Assembly (NCBI GenBank): GCA_019914945.1
Contig: CM034105.1
Span: 1,488,001-1,552,000 of the forward strand
From: Typha latifolia
Lineage: Eukaryota; Streptophyta; Magnoliopsida; Poales; Typhaceae
Length of the DNA stretch: 64,000 bases
Reading direction: 5' to 3'
In this document: positions 1 through 11,142 of the stretch, piece after piece
How the letters are laid out: each line of letters starts with the position of its first letter
Numbering within the stretch: position 1 is the first letter of the stretch
Program-made: the position numbers and the translations under genes
The notes under the pieces: generated by a model
The model's database searches: none
What the model was told of the DNA's origin: nothing
The model's input: only the letters and a program-made list of their open reading frames with translations

Positions 1-2545
1 GGTGAGAGTCACTTATATGGAACTGAAGGACTCCTCTTTTATTTGAGGAACGGATTCAACAACTTCAACTTTTGCTTCATTCTTGCTTTACTCTTTGTGG
101 GAATACTACCAATTGCGAGGAAGAAATATGCACCTGATCTGCTAATTGTTATCTCGCCAGTTTATATATGGTTGGCTTTCATGTCTTTACAGGCCCACAA
201 AGAAGAAAGGTTACTTTTTCCTTAACCTGAACATCAAACATAATTATTGTAGATAATTCTTATCTTCACAGGCTTTCTTACATTTATTTCTGATTTTCAC
301 TAATTTGAAGCTCTGCTTCTCTATCAATTATTGGAAATGGTATATATTGCATGGGTCCAAGAAGCTTAACAATCTGGAACCTGCGGTTGGGTTGAACTGT
401 TCTCTCCTTAAATGCTCAATTTATTTATGAACAAAAAGGAGATAACAAAGATAGAACGTCAATTTAATAGTAGTTTTCCAAATAGGCTTATCTTTGCTTG
501 ATGCAACTTTAGATATTAGATAAGTAAGAAGATACAAATAAGGTAGCCACCGAGGTGATGATATACTCATCATGCAGCTTCTCAAAAGATTCCTTCAATG
601 TGCTTCTATATGCATCAGGAGGTATAGAACTATAGATACTTAGAGGAACCTCACTACAGGTCCTCAAGCTTGCCACCCCCTACCACTCTGCATAGCATCA
701 AACAACTTGAAAGATGCAGAAGTTACTCACCGTGCACTGTTCTCTTCTTTGTCTTGTATTTATGTAGCCGCCTCAGCATAATTTTTCTTTTCTGTGTGTG
801 AACAAAGAGGGGATAGTGGAATTTCACATGTCAATCAAACATGATATCGCTTGAGATCATTTAGGATATTAGATTTTGTGCCAAGAGAGAATAAAGTAAC
901 TTGTGAGGTGCTTATCATTGTTGCTAAGATGAGTTAAAGTTGCTTCAGGGCATATCGCTGGTTCCATTTCGCTTGTTATTTGTTAAACTGCGCCTATCCT
1001 AGGTGTTATATAGGCTGGAGATGCATACTTGTTCTTCCTGTTCACTTTGTATGTGAAACTGAACATATGGGAGCTGCGGCGAGTAATTCTTTTATGCGCT
1101 TGCTTATCAATAGTATTTTTATGTTTAGTATGAGGAGTGTCTTGTGTTGAAATGTATCAACTTTCATTCTCTCATCTTGCAATTTTTGTTAGCCTGCTTA
1201 TGTAAAACTACTGTAAGGTATGAATTCAGTTTGCACGTATTTCAATGATCTCTTTTGCTATTGCAGGTTTCTCTATCCAATTTACCCACTTATATGTGTT
1301 GCAGCTACAGCTGTCATAGATAGTTTTCCAGACTTTTTCCGTGACAAGTATGCCGTTGAAGATGGAATACTTGTAAAGGTAAAGTTAAGGTGCTGACATC
1401 CTTCCCTTTTATTTTTCTAAAATAAGTACGGCATAATATCATTTGTCTTATGTTTTGTTGTGAAAACAGATCGCAAAAGGACTTAGACCTTTGTTTCTTG
1501 GCCTTATATTATGTGCCTCGCACAGCCGGACATTCTCCATTATAAATGGATACTCTGCTCCAATGCAGATCTATAAGCATTTAGAACATCATGAAGATGC
1601 TGGAACTGGTAAGAATTTTGTCAACATTTTAGGTAACAAAAATATTTGAACATGTACCAGAGATTATTATGTGTGGCTCCTATACATCAAATTTCCATTA
1701 AAATAGCCATGAACTTTTACTCAAATTATAAATCAGTGCAAAAATGTCTAACCATTTTCTCCTAAATCATGTATTGCTCTGAAAATGGATTAAATCTAAG
1801 ATAGTTTTGTTCTAAACTTTTCCTTGGCAAATGTCAGAAGAAATTGATACTCATCTTCAAATACTTGGAATTATTGATAGCCTTTTCTTTTATTATAGGA
1901 TCTATTCTATGTGTTGGAAGTGAGTGGCATCGCTACCCTTCATCTTTCTTCATACCCTCCTATGTTAGTGAAGTTCGATGGGTGGATGATGGATTTCGAG
2001 GGCTTCTTCCATTTCCTTTTAATGCAACACTGGGAGGCACCACAGCTGCCCCACCTTATTTCAACAATAAGAACAAGGCATCTGAGGAGCAATTTGTAAT
2101 CTCTTTAACCATCTGCTAACCGTGATATTTTCTCTCTCTGCATTCTTTGATTTAAGAAGTCATTTATCAACTGTTTTTGCAGCTTAGAGACATCAAAGCC
2201 TGTACCTTGTTTGTAGAACTCAATCTGAAACGGCCGCATCCTGCTCGTGGGACTGATTTAACAAAGTGGGAGGTACACTTATTTTTATTCTCCATGGATT
2301 ATTCATGTCATTTCTATTAGCTTTTTTTTTTTTTTTTCATTACAGCAGCTTCCCTAATGTATAACACTATCCATGTTCTCATGCCCTGACTGAATAAATA
2401 TTTTCAGACCCTGGCAGCTCTTCCTTTCCTGGATCGAGAACTATCACCCGCAACTTACCGTTCTTTCTTCATCCCTTACAAATGGCAAGAAAAGAATGTC
2501 TTTGGCTTATACAAATTGTTGAGGCAGTTGCCGAGTAGTGATTGA
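1..2545 (+). CDS. ALG9: ALG9 alpha-1,2-mannosyltransferase, 3' part (partial)
   Basis: This is the C-terminal 294 codons of a GT22-family mannosyltransferase; the 5' part lies outside the window. Exons: 1-209, 1267-1378, 1470-1608, 1899-2095, 2183-2272 and 2408-2545. All junctions are GT-AG and the phase is kept. The family hallmark HKEERFLYPIYP forms across the first junction and is followed by hydrophobic membrane segments and a soluble tail ending KLLRQLPSSD. ALG9 adds alpha-1,2-mannose from dolichol-P-mannose to the lipid-linked oligosaccharide in the ER lumen during N-glycan assembly. Recognition rests on the HKEER motif and on the tail with the FFIPYKWQEKNVFG block. Related GT22 enzymes (PIGB, ALG12) share HKEER but not this tail. 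The 1,057-nt first intron holds no other gene that I can see. Confidence 0.9.
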
Positions 2546-3470
2546 GAACCCTAGGAGTCATGCAGATCTTCGATGACAACAGCTTATATATCTAACTGCA
2601 TAGATCGCTGATCTTTTGTACTTGAGAGTTTCACTGGAGTTCCTTCTATTTAAGGTTGTAGTTGTTCAGGTTGTAGCTCATGCCTGAACCTGTTTTTGAT
2701 CTCTAGAACTGGAAAAGGAAACAACTGTATGTTTTCTTTCTAAGAGTTGCGACAAATGCATTGCAAAGAAGTGGAACTTTAAAATGAGTGAATCTTGACT
2801 TAATTAGACACACTCAATTGATGTGCTGTGAGCAGTATCCTGTATCAAACACGCAATCTATGACCCATCTTAATTCTATATACATTATACAAGCCTAAAT
2901 AATATACTATCTTGACTGGACAGTGTGGTTATCTTTCAACTTAACCACTTCTAATCAACGCTTATGCGATAAGAATCACCTATTAATCTATTCTATTGCC
3001 CATCTCATCTATCGTGATGCATGCCGATGTAACTCTCCAACAGCTCTATTGGCTTACCAAATGTCCACGTCACTCTCCCTTCCAAGTGGAAGGCTTCCTT
3101 CGTAGTTGGGCAAAGACGGGGTTAGTGTGTTACGACCACATGGACTTCTCTCACAATACCAATAATTTCTTACCAGGTATTATTGTTGCTCATTTTGTCG
3201 CTGTCTCATTGGCTCTATCCAGCGTTTTGGAGATGTATACCTTCTGCGTTTTCGTCTTAATTGTTTTTTTTTGGAAGAAATAGGCAGCAAAAATCAAGGA
3301 GCCTGAACGACGTGGCACTATCCCGTTGGTTCGAACATCGCTTTTTCTGGAAAAATGGCTGAAAGCTACTAAAAAGGTCGGTCTACTTGACTACGTTTTA
3401 ATATTCAAAACTGACTTATATTACGTACCCTACCGCGAATACCTACTCCATTTTATATCCCACAAAATCT
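2546..3470. other. ALG9 3' UTR and intergenic spacer
   Basis: No coding potential was recognised. The first roughly 200 bases after the ALG9 stop should be its 3' UTR. The remainder is AT-rich spacer leading into the HIPP promoter. Short ORFs at 2923-3283 resemble no known protein. Confidence 0.6.
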
Positions 3471-3478
3471 TATATAAA
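3471..3478 (+). promoter_or_regulatory. TATA box of the HIPP gene
   Basis: TATATAAA lies 81 bp upstream of the HIPP start codon. Transcription should therefore start near 3505 and give a leader of roughly 45 nt. Position and sequence fit a plant TATA box; the start site itself is inferred. Confidence 0.6.
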
Positions 3479-3551
3479 ACCTGTGCAGTGCTAGCAAACG
3501 CTTTTAGACATCAACAGGGGAGTTAAAGACCAAAACCAAGCAAAAGCCAAG

Positions 3552-4271
3552 ATGCCGGTTAGCCTCTTTTATTCTCTAGCCCTTTGCTTTCTTCTATCTC
3601 TTAAGATTGGCTTTGTCACTAGTTAACCCGTTTCGATCGACATAGTTATCCAGATTTTTACGAAAAATTTATTTAACTTGGCGTACAGATTGTGGAGATG
3701 CTGGTGAGCATCGACTGCTCTGGATGTGAGAGCAAAGTAAGAAAAGCCCTTCTCAAGCTTGAAGGTAGAAAGTTTATTCTTAACTAGCACTATATAACAC
3801 GTTCCCTCATAGAGTAAGATGAAAGTACTTTTGCATGAGATCTCTATCTTTAAAAGATAATATAAAACAGAGCATAGAGTTGGTGAGAGTCTAGTATGGT
3901 GCACTGTAGGTGTGCAGGACGTGGACATAGACATGGCGAAGCAGAAGGTGACGGTCACCGGATGGATGAGCCAGGAGAAGGCTCTGAAGACGGTGAGGAA
4001 GACGAATAAGAGGGCAGTGTACTGGCCGTGGCCGTTCAACCCGGAGTACCACACATACACCCAGGAGTACTACCAGCAACACCAGCCCACTCCGGCCCAT
4101 CGCTTCATCTTCAACGCCAAAGCCGCCAACTCCTACAACTATCGCAAGCATGGCTACGACGACCCTAACTTGCATGGATACTACCACGGGCCGGCTTACA
4201 ACCACATCGTCGACGACAAAGCCCGCGCTATATTTAGCGACGACAACCCGAATGCTTGTTCGATTATGTGA
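3552..4271 (+). CDS. Heavy-metal-associated isoprenylated plant protein (HIPP)
   Basis: A 147-residue protein from three exons: 3552-3557 (only Met-Pro), 3689-3764 and 3910-4271. The third exon begins at 3910, not at the nearer AG at 3916-3917, because only that choice keeps the frame and gives KLEGVQDVDIDMAKQKVTV. The HMA domain covers about residues 3-65, with the metal-binding CSGC pair Cys12/Cys15 and the usual strand VDIDMAKQKVTVTG. A Tyr/His-rich tail follows (NPEYHTYTQEYYQQH, GYYHGPAYNH). The C-terminus is CSIM, a CaaX farnesylation box. HIPPs are plant-specific metal chaperone-like proteins anchored to membranes or nuclear partners through the prenyl group, often stress-responsive. 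The exact HIPP number cannot be assigned from sequence alone. Confidence 0.9.
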
Positions 4272-4717
4272 AGATACACTTATGTGTGTACGTATGTATA
4301 TATATATAGTTTCCCTTTTACTGGCAAAAGGATTCTAGCTGTAGAAATGCTTTCTCCTCCTCCATATTGTAAATGTAAAATAAGTAAAAGGACTTCTTCT
4401 GTAGTTTGTGTTGCATGTACCTCCACTCTTTCAAGTTTAGGATCTTTTGACGAAGTCAATCGCTCAGTGGCTGAGTCAAACGCCATAGTGGATTCGTAAA
4501 TATCTGATTCAACCAATCCGGGATGGCCACCTACCCCGAAGGCCCGAAACGTTGAGACGCACTCACGTGCCGCTTCACTCAAAGTTAAAAAGTTAAAACC
4601 CGAAGCGATGCGACCTCTCCGGCTCTCCCACTACGTTTTCTAATCCACTCCCTCTGCGCACCAATACTTCTCTCTCTTACAGCCTCTCTTCACTTTTCTT
4701 CTCTGTTTGAGATTGAG
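4272..4717. other. Spacer between HIPP and the Gag-like gene
   Basis: HIPP 3' UTR followed by a short promoter region rich in CT just before 4718 (for example ctctctcttac). There is no separate gene. ORFs on the opposite strand here are shadows. Confidence 0.5.
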
Positions 4718-6006
4718 ATGAGTCTTCCCTCCATGGAGAACTCCGGGTACCCCACGCGCAGCCGCAGGCACCATCGGCGCCGACTTCCCCCTTCCCCCTC
4801 CCCTTCCCAATCCGAAGACGCTGCCGACAACGGCCAAAGGTACCAAGAACTCACCTCGCTCTCCTCCAACGCGGAGCCCAATTACGGCGACGCATCCCTC
4901 CCCTCCCAATCCTTCTCCCCCTCTTTCTACCCTTCCAACTCATCCCACCTCTCCTCCACCCCGCCCCTCATCCCTCCCACCTATGTCAACGTGGCACCTC
5001 TCCCCGTTTTCCGCGGCGACGCCGGCGAGTGCCCGGTCGCCCACCTCGCCCGCTTCGACCGTGTGTGCCGTGCCAACAATGCGGCGGACCCCGGCGTCGC
5101 CGCTCGCATCTTTCCCGCGTCTCTAGACGATGATGCCGCGCTATGGTACTTTTAACACTCTTCCTAAGACCCAAAACTTTAATTAATTCTGTTTGATTTG
5201 TATCTATATCTCCTATGAGTAAATAATGTTTAACTGAAACAATTTCATACATATGTAAATGCATATATTAATTTCATGTTAAATAATACCGTATTAATAC
5301 TTATTCTAACAGGTATGACCTCACCGTCGAGCCCCTTGGCCCCTCCCTCGCTTGGCCCGACGTCCGCTTCTCCTTCCTCTGTGCATTCCGCCGCCCCGAC
5401 TTCGCTGATCGCGCCCGGTCCGAGCTCATGTCCCTCTCCCAGGGCGACGCCGAGACAGTAAACCGCTACCACCTCCGCATGCAGTGGGTCTTGAAGAGGT
5501 GGCCGGAGCACGGGATACCCGACGGCCTACTAAAAGGGATATTTATCGACGGATTGAGAGAAGACTTCCAGGACTGGGTCATACCGCAGCAGCCGCAGAC
5601 GTTGGCGGACGCGGTGAGACTGGCGACGAGCTGGGAGCAGGCGGAGGGCGCGCGCGACGCGAGGAGGAGAGGGAAGGAAGCGAGGTGTGCGTTTTGCGGC
5701 GCAGGAGGGCACGTGGAAGGTGCGTGCGATGTGAGGAGGAGGATGAAGGATTTGTGGGCGAGGAGTAGTAGGGAGGGAGTAGGAGGAGGGAGGGCGGCGG
5801 CGGTGTTGACGCCGTCGGGGAGTTTGGTTAGGAGGGAGGAGGATCAGGAGGAGAAGGATCAGGGAAGTGCGGGGAGAATTTTGGGGAGTTTTAGGAGAAA
5901 GGGGCAGTGCCAGTGTTGGAAGCACCAGTGCTGGAAGAAGCTGGAGAGGAGTACTAGCAGTGCCACCGGGGTTTTGGATGGTAATCAAGGGGATTGCTGC
6001 AATTAA
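4718..6006 (+). CDS. Domesticated retrotransposon Gag-like protein with zinc knuckle
   Basis: A 373-residue protein in two exons, 4718-5145 and 5313-6006; the TG|G junction restores LWYDLTVEPLG. Residues 1-90 are Pro/Ser-rich with a basic patch (RSRRHHRRR). About 95-250 resembles a Ty3/gypsy Gag capsid region (Retrotrans_gag family): PVFRGDAGECPVAHLARFDR, DDDAALWYDL, then RRWP-like and GLREDFQDWV blocks and a terminal AVRLATSWEQAEGARDARRR helix. A CCHC knuckle follows, Cys268-X2-Cys271-X4-His276-X4-Cys281, and then a basic/Gly-rich and Cys-rich tail. No protease, reverse transcriptase, integrase or LTR flanks it. The 167-nt AT-rich intron inside GC-rich coding sequence argues for a long-resident host gene, not a fresh insertion. 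Nucleic-acid binding or capsid-like assembly is inference. The last 60 residues are of low complexity and their frame is the least certain part. Confidence 0.7.
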
Positions 6007-6731
6007 GAGAGATAGAGAAATCTCCTACTTTGTGTTGTTTTATGATGTGATCCAAATCCAACAGTTATATTCTCTTCTTATATTCAATTCTTGATTTTCT
6101 TTTTCAAAGTAAGATATTATTTTTCTGTTGAAAAATTAATCAGACAATAACTACATTAGATTCTCAGTTTAAACACTATTATCTCAATAAATACAGTATT
6201 TTCAGGGGGAAAATACATCCTTCTCTTATAATTTTAAACTTTATGTAATTTTCTGACTAACATTAATTTTAATGTAAAAATATTAATTCTTTTGTTTTTC
6301 AACAGAAAATTAGAAATAATTTATTTGTAAAATTATATATATATATATATATTTCTTTTCTTATTTTGTCTAAAGTTGCAAAAAGGAACACACTATGGAA
6401 ATCAACATCTCACCTATGATTGCTCCACCACACCCACCAAAATTTATTTGGGTCCACGGCTCTATGCCCACCTCATTTCCAACTCGGCTATAATTGTATA
6501 CGTGATCCTCCTAGTCTAACATCCAACGGTTCAAACTCCCCTCCACCGACTCGTCTCAAATCTGACCGTAGCTGTCATATCATACAAATAGTAGAGTCTG
6601 CCACTGCCGGCCCCTTTTTTTCTATTTTCCCCGTTCTTCCCCTTTCTTATCACTCCTGCTGCAAAAGCTGACCCAAGCCAAATCGATCGAGAGGAAGAAA
6701 TAAAGAAGAAGGCGATCGGATCCGATCTTTC
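6007..6731. other. AT-rich spacer with a (TA)n tract
   Basis: 3' UTR of the Gag-like gene and promoter of the 14-3-3 gene. A (TA) run lies at 6334-6352. A pyrimidine-rich leader (cccctttttttctattttcc) lies about 110 bp before the 14-3-3 start. No gene was seen. Confidence 0.5.
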
Positions 6732-9700
6732 ATGGCGTCGGAGTCGCGCGAGAGCTTCGTCTACATCGCCAAGCTCGCCGAGCAGGCCGAACGCTACGAC
6801 GGTAGGGTTTCGATCCCCAGATCTCCTTGGATTAGGGCTAGAGTTAGGGTTTTGAGCTCGATTCTTTCGATCCGCAGAGATGGTGGAGGCCATGAAGAAG
6901 GTGGCAAAGCTCGACGTGGAACTTACGGTGGAGGAGAGGAATCTGCTCTCGGTGGGGTACAAGAACGTTATCGGGGCGAGGAGGGCGTCGTGGAGGATCC
7001 TCTCCTCGATCGAGCAGAAGGAGGAGTCGAAGGGGAACGAGCAGCACGTGAAGCGGCTCCGGGAGTACCGGCACAAGGTGGAGACGGAGCTCTCTAACAT
7101 CTGCAACGATATCATGCAAGTGATTGATGAGCACCTCATCCCCTCTGCCGCGGCCGGGGAGTCTTCGGTGTTCTATTACAAGATGTGAGCTGGATCTGAC
7201 GTCTTTTGTTGTAAATTTGGTGGATCTTTGGGGTTTTTAATGATTTTGAGTTCTGTTCCTTGATTTTGTTCAGGAAGGGAGATTATTATCGTTACCTGGC
7301 GGAGTTCAAGACTGGGAATGAGAGGAAAGAGGTCGCAGAGCAGTCGCTTAAAGCGTATGAGGTATGTGCTGTGATTTTTCATAGGATATCTGTTTGGGTG
7401 GCTAGTGCTCATGCTGATTGTAGTTTTCCCTGTTCAAGACTTTGTTATAGTACTTCTCGACTGCATTTCTTGTTAAGCCTATATTCAAAATTGCTGGCTT
7501 GTACGGTATCGGATTGATGCTTTTATGAAACTGTCGCGATATTTTTTGCTGAGAAAATTACAGTTTCGTCCACTTTAATTATTGTTATTATTATTATTTG
7601 ATCTAGGAATGCTGAAATGGTTTTATTGAAGTACTAATTCTGAGATATAACGCTTCCAATTTAATAAGATTATGTAAGCCATTTGCTTGTAATAGTCTCT
7701 AACTTTGTGGTAGTTGAAGAACTTTTTCTACAGACGACATTGTATCCTTTAATGAAATAGAGAAATTGTCTAATAGTTTTATGACGGACCTTACACACTA
7801 CTTTAATTGTTAATGGCTTAATGCTTCCAATATTCCCACCCGCTCATGGTCTTTTTCCAGTATTAAATATTAAATGGTTTCTTTAATCATCTGAAACATG
7901 TTTTCTAAAGTCCTCATCTAGTCTCAATTTTCTAATATACTGCATCACTGAAATGCCATTCCATCAAGATCTTGGAACAATTTGGATAATAATAGTCTGA
8001 TTGAGTGATCTCTGTTTCGGAGCTTCTTATTAGGTTCCCTTTGGTTGCGTCAGTAGCAATGTGAGTCCCAGCATTTATTCAGCTATCTCATGTTGTTGGT
8101 TCTAAGAGAACCTAACACATTTCCGTTTTTATTTCAATTATTCCATTGTGTTTTCTTGAAGAAATGCACTTCCTAGTTGTCATTTGGTAATTGCATTTCT
8201 GTCCTCGAACATTGAATTGATTTACTTTCCTATATAGCAAATACGCTCTACAGCTAACACTTAGAGAATAGCTTTTACATTTAACCATTCCTGTTCCTTT
8301 TATTTTAATGTGTTGACCTGTTTGCAGACTGCTTCCAGCACCGCAGAGGCAGATCTCTCTCCCACACACCCAATAAGGCTGGGTTTGGCATTGAATTTCT
8401 CTGTCTTCTACTACGAAATTATGAATTCGCCTGAAAGGTATAGTATATCAACCATAATGAATGACATGTTCTTTATCTCAATGTTACTAATCTAACTTGA
8501 ATCGCAGAGCCTGTCACCTTGCCAAGCAAGCTTTTGATGAAGCGATTTCTGAGCTTGATACACTGAGTGAAGAATCTTACAAAGATAGTACATTGATCAT
8601 GCAACTCTTGAGGGATAACCTCACCTTATGGACCTCTGACATCCCTGAGGATGGAGGTAATAGTAATTTTAATGTGGGGTTGGGTGTTCATGTCTTAATG
8701 AGTGGTGGCCCAACATTAAGCAAAAAAACGTTATCATACTTCTGTATTTTATAAGATGTGTAACAGTTCTTTTTTCATTTAAGCTGCATGCGGATAACTT
8801 CACTTTTGCTATGCTTATGATATGTTCTCTGATGAACCTTTTTTTTGGTTATATTGCCTGGATTGTTTTTGATACAGATTGTTGACCTTCTTCCATTTCA
8901 ATATTAAATGGACTGTTCTGACCTAGTAAGCAAATAGGTTCAACAATTTATCTTGGTACATGTCAGATGCTAAATTTTCTAGTAATCTACTATCTACTCA
9001 AAAAATATCCAATTTTGGCTGATCTCTAATCAGAGGAACTTCTCTATGGATCTATATTATAGTATTAATATCTCCTCCATTTTCACATAACACTAATGTC
9101 TCAATTTTTACATATTTGTGTTTCCTTTTATGTAGCTTATCAGTAAAGCATTGGAGATAAAGTTTGATCACCTTTTTTACTTGTAGACTCCTTGAATAAG
9201 CTGTTTCACATATGTAGTAGTAAGCTTAGTTAGGATTTAAGTACAAACGAAACAAAATGCAAGCAGCAATCTGTTGTCCTGTGATATGGTGTTAATGACT
9301 AGTGAGGCCACATCAGCTAACTATTGGCATTCCATTGTGATTGATTTCTTTATCCCTTTATTTCTTTCGGCTTTTAGCTCCTTAGTTACTCAATTCAGTT
9401 ATGAAAGATTAAATTTCTTCTAAATCTAACAATCTTACTATCCGAGAGTAATACTTATTTAGTGGTTTTGTATTCTTTATCCAGATAATAGATCTTTATT
9501 GCATACAGCTAATTATTTTGAGAAGTCTTTAATATTTTTTATACTCTACTGTTTTATCTGCCAATAAGGAATTTTCATTTATTGATGTCCATGCAGCAAT
9601 TGCTTTTTCTTTTGTTGTTTTGTCTTGTACTATTTTCTATCTTTGGAAAACTCTTCCCACTATTGAGGTCTGTATGTTTAAAGAATTTAAAAGGATGTCG

Positions 9701-10157
9701 TTATATTTAGCTCTTTATATATCTGGAGCGGTCAGTTTGAAGTTGTTTCATTGAATTTGCTGAAATCATTATATTTTGTGGATTTACAGTTTTATTGTTT
9801 GTATTCATTGGCTCCGCTTATCTAGTGCATAGGCAGTTCGGCGAGATTTGTCACAGCAAGTTAACTTTCCTATTATACATAATGCTTTATTCATCAGTAC
9901 CACATGAGGTTCTGTATTATAGATTGTCATGATTTACTCATTATTGTGATATTCTCCTGAAATGTTGTTTCTTTTCTTAACATTGCAGAGGATATTCGTG
10001 AGAGCACCGGAAAGACTGGCGCAGGTGAAGATGCAGAGGTGATCTGCTATTCTGCTTCAACTTTTTTGCATGTTTTTCAATGCCACCTTGTTTTTTTTCT
10101 ACTCTCTCTTGTTTAGCTGGTGCCTGATATGTCCTTTTATTTTATTTTTTGCAGTGA
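6732..10157 (+). CDS. 14-3-3 protein (GF14 / GRF family)
   Basis: A 258-residue 14-3-3 protein from seven exons: 6732-6801, 6878-7184, 7274-7361, 8328-8437, 8508-8656, 9989-10038 and 10155-10157. The last junction places TGA directly after GEDAE. Features seen: the dimerisation helix [19 protein letters not shown], the amphipathic-groove segment [19 protein letters not shown] with the phosphopeptide-binding Lys and Arg, the [11 protein letters not shown]rg-Tyr pair, and the family block [19 protein letters not shown] followed by [12 protein letters not shown]. The protein binds phosphoserine/threonine motifs in client proteins as a dimer in cytosol and nucleus. The many-exon structure fits the epsilon group, which is inference. 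Reading through the exon-6 donor would add an unrelated tail, so splicing to TGA is preferred. Intron 5 (8657-9988) holds nothing else recognisable. Confidence 0.95.
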
Positions 10158-11142
10158 TTGAAGCTGCTGTGAAGCCTGCATGGAAGGTTGAGGAAGCTGG
10201 GGTGGTTCAAGTTGGCCTTTATCTTCGGGTTGCTTCAATTTTTTTTCTTTTCCTTTTTCTGTTTTCTAGCGTTTGTTCAAATGGTTCTAGTACTCAGTTT
10301 TACAGCGAACTTGTAATCCCTTTTCAGGTTAGTTCGAAATCATCTGCTGCATTTGCACTTCAGCTCTTTCCATCCCATGTTGTCATTGTCTTAGTTATAG
10401 TATTGACGTCATAGCTTGGAAGCTTTTGTAAGTGTTTTAAAATTTATCATGAATTGGTGAAGCCACTACGGTTCCCTCTTGTTTTGTGGATCGTTAATTA
10501 TACTTTAGCTGGCCATCGTTTTGTCTGCTTGGTTGAAATTATGGAATTTTTAATTATGTATGCGTTGGTCTTCCTTTTCCTTTTGTGGTTAATTGTCTCA
10601 AGAAGACTTGCTCGGATTTGAATGAATTTTGTGATTCTGGTGTTATAGCATCCATGCTTCTGATTTAATCGGCCTCTGGTCGAAATCCTGTTTTCTTGGT
10701 TTGTTTTAAGAGAAGAATTGGTTTGCCTGTACGCCATCTGTAGGTATATATTAAAATTGTCTGACAGAGTATGTGCAGCTTGTTCCAAATTCAGGCATCT
10801 AAGATTATTAGTTGCAAAATTTTCATCTTGCTCATTAATTGTCATTCCCAAAAAAGGATTAGCTGAGATTACTAAAAAAAGAGTAGGTTTACTACTCTTG
10901 AAATATCAAATATGGATAACATAGAAAAGTGGCAAATAGATGTCATATACCCAAGGACAAAAGACAACCGAGGGGCCAAGTTGCAATTGGCCCACAAAAT
11001 CTGGTAAGATTAGGCCGGATCATGTCAAATTATCAACTGCTCTCCGACTAATAGTTAATTAATAAAAATTATTCCTTAATAAATAAACACAACTCCGAAG
11101 TAAAAAAGAAATGGTCATGTCTCTGCCTCTCTGCCGAAGTAC
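10158..11142. other. 14-3-3 3' UTR and convergent intergenic spacer
   Basis: The 14-3-3 gene (+) and arogenate dehydrogenase (-) converge here. About the first 600 bases could be transcribed 3' UTR. No open reading frame with recognisable content was found, and no discrete terminator motif can be named. Confidence 0.5.

Noticed and set aside
4640..5988. Long antisense ORFs opposite the Gag-like gene
   Set aside because: They are shadows of GC-rich coding sequence on the plus strand.
4718..6006. An intact LTR retrotransposon
   Set aside because: No LTRs, protease, reverse transcriptase or integrase surround the Gag-like frame, and it has an intron.
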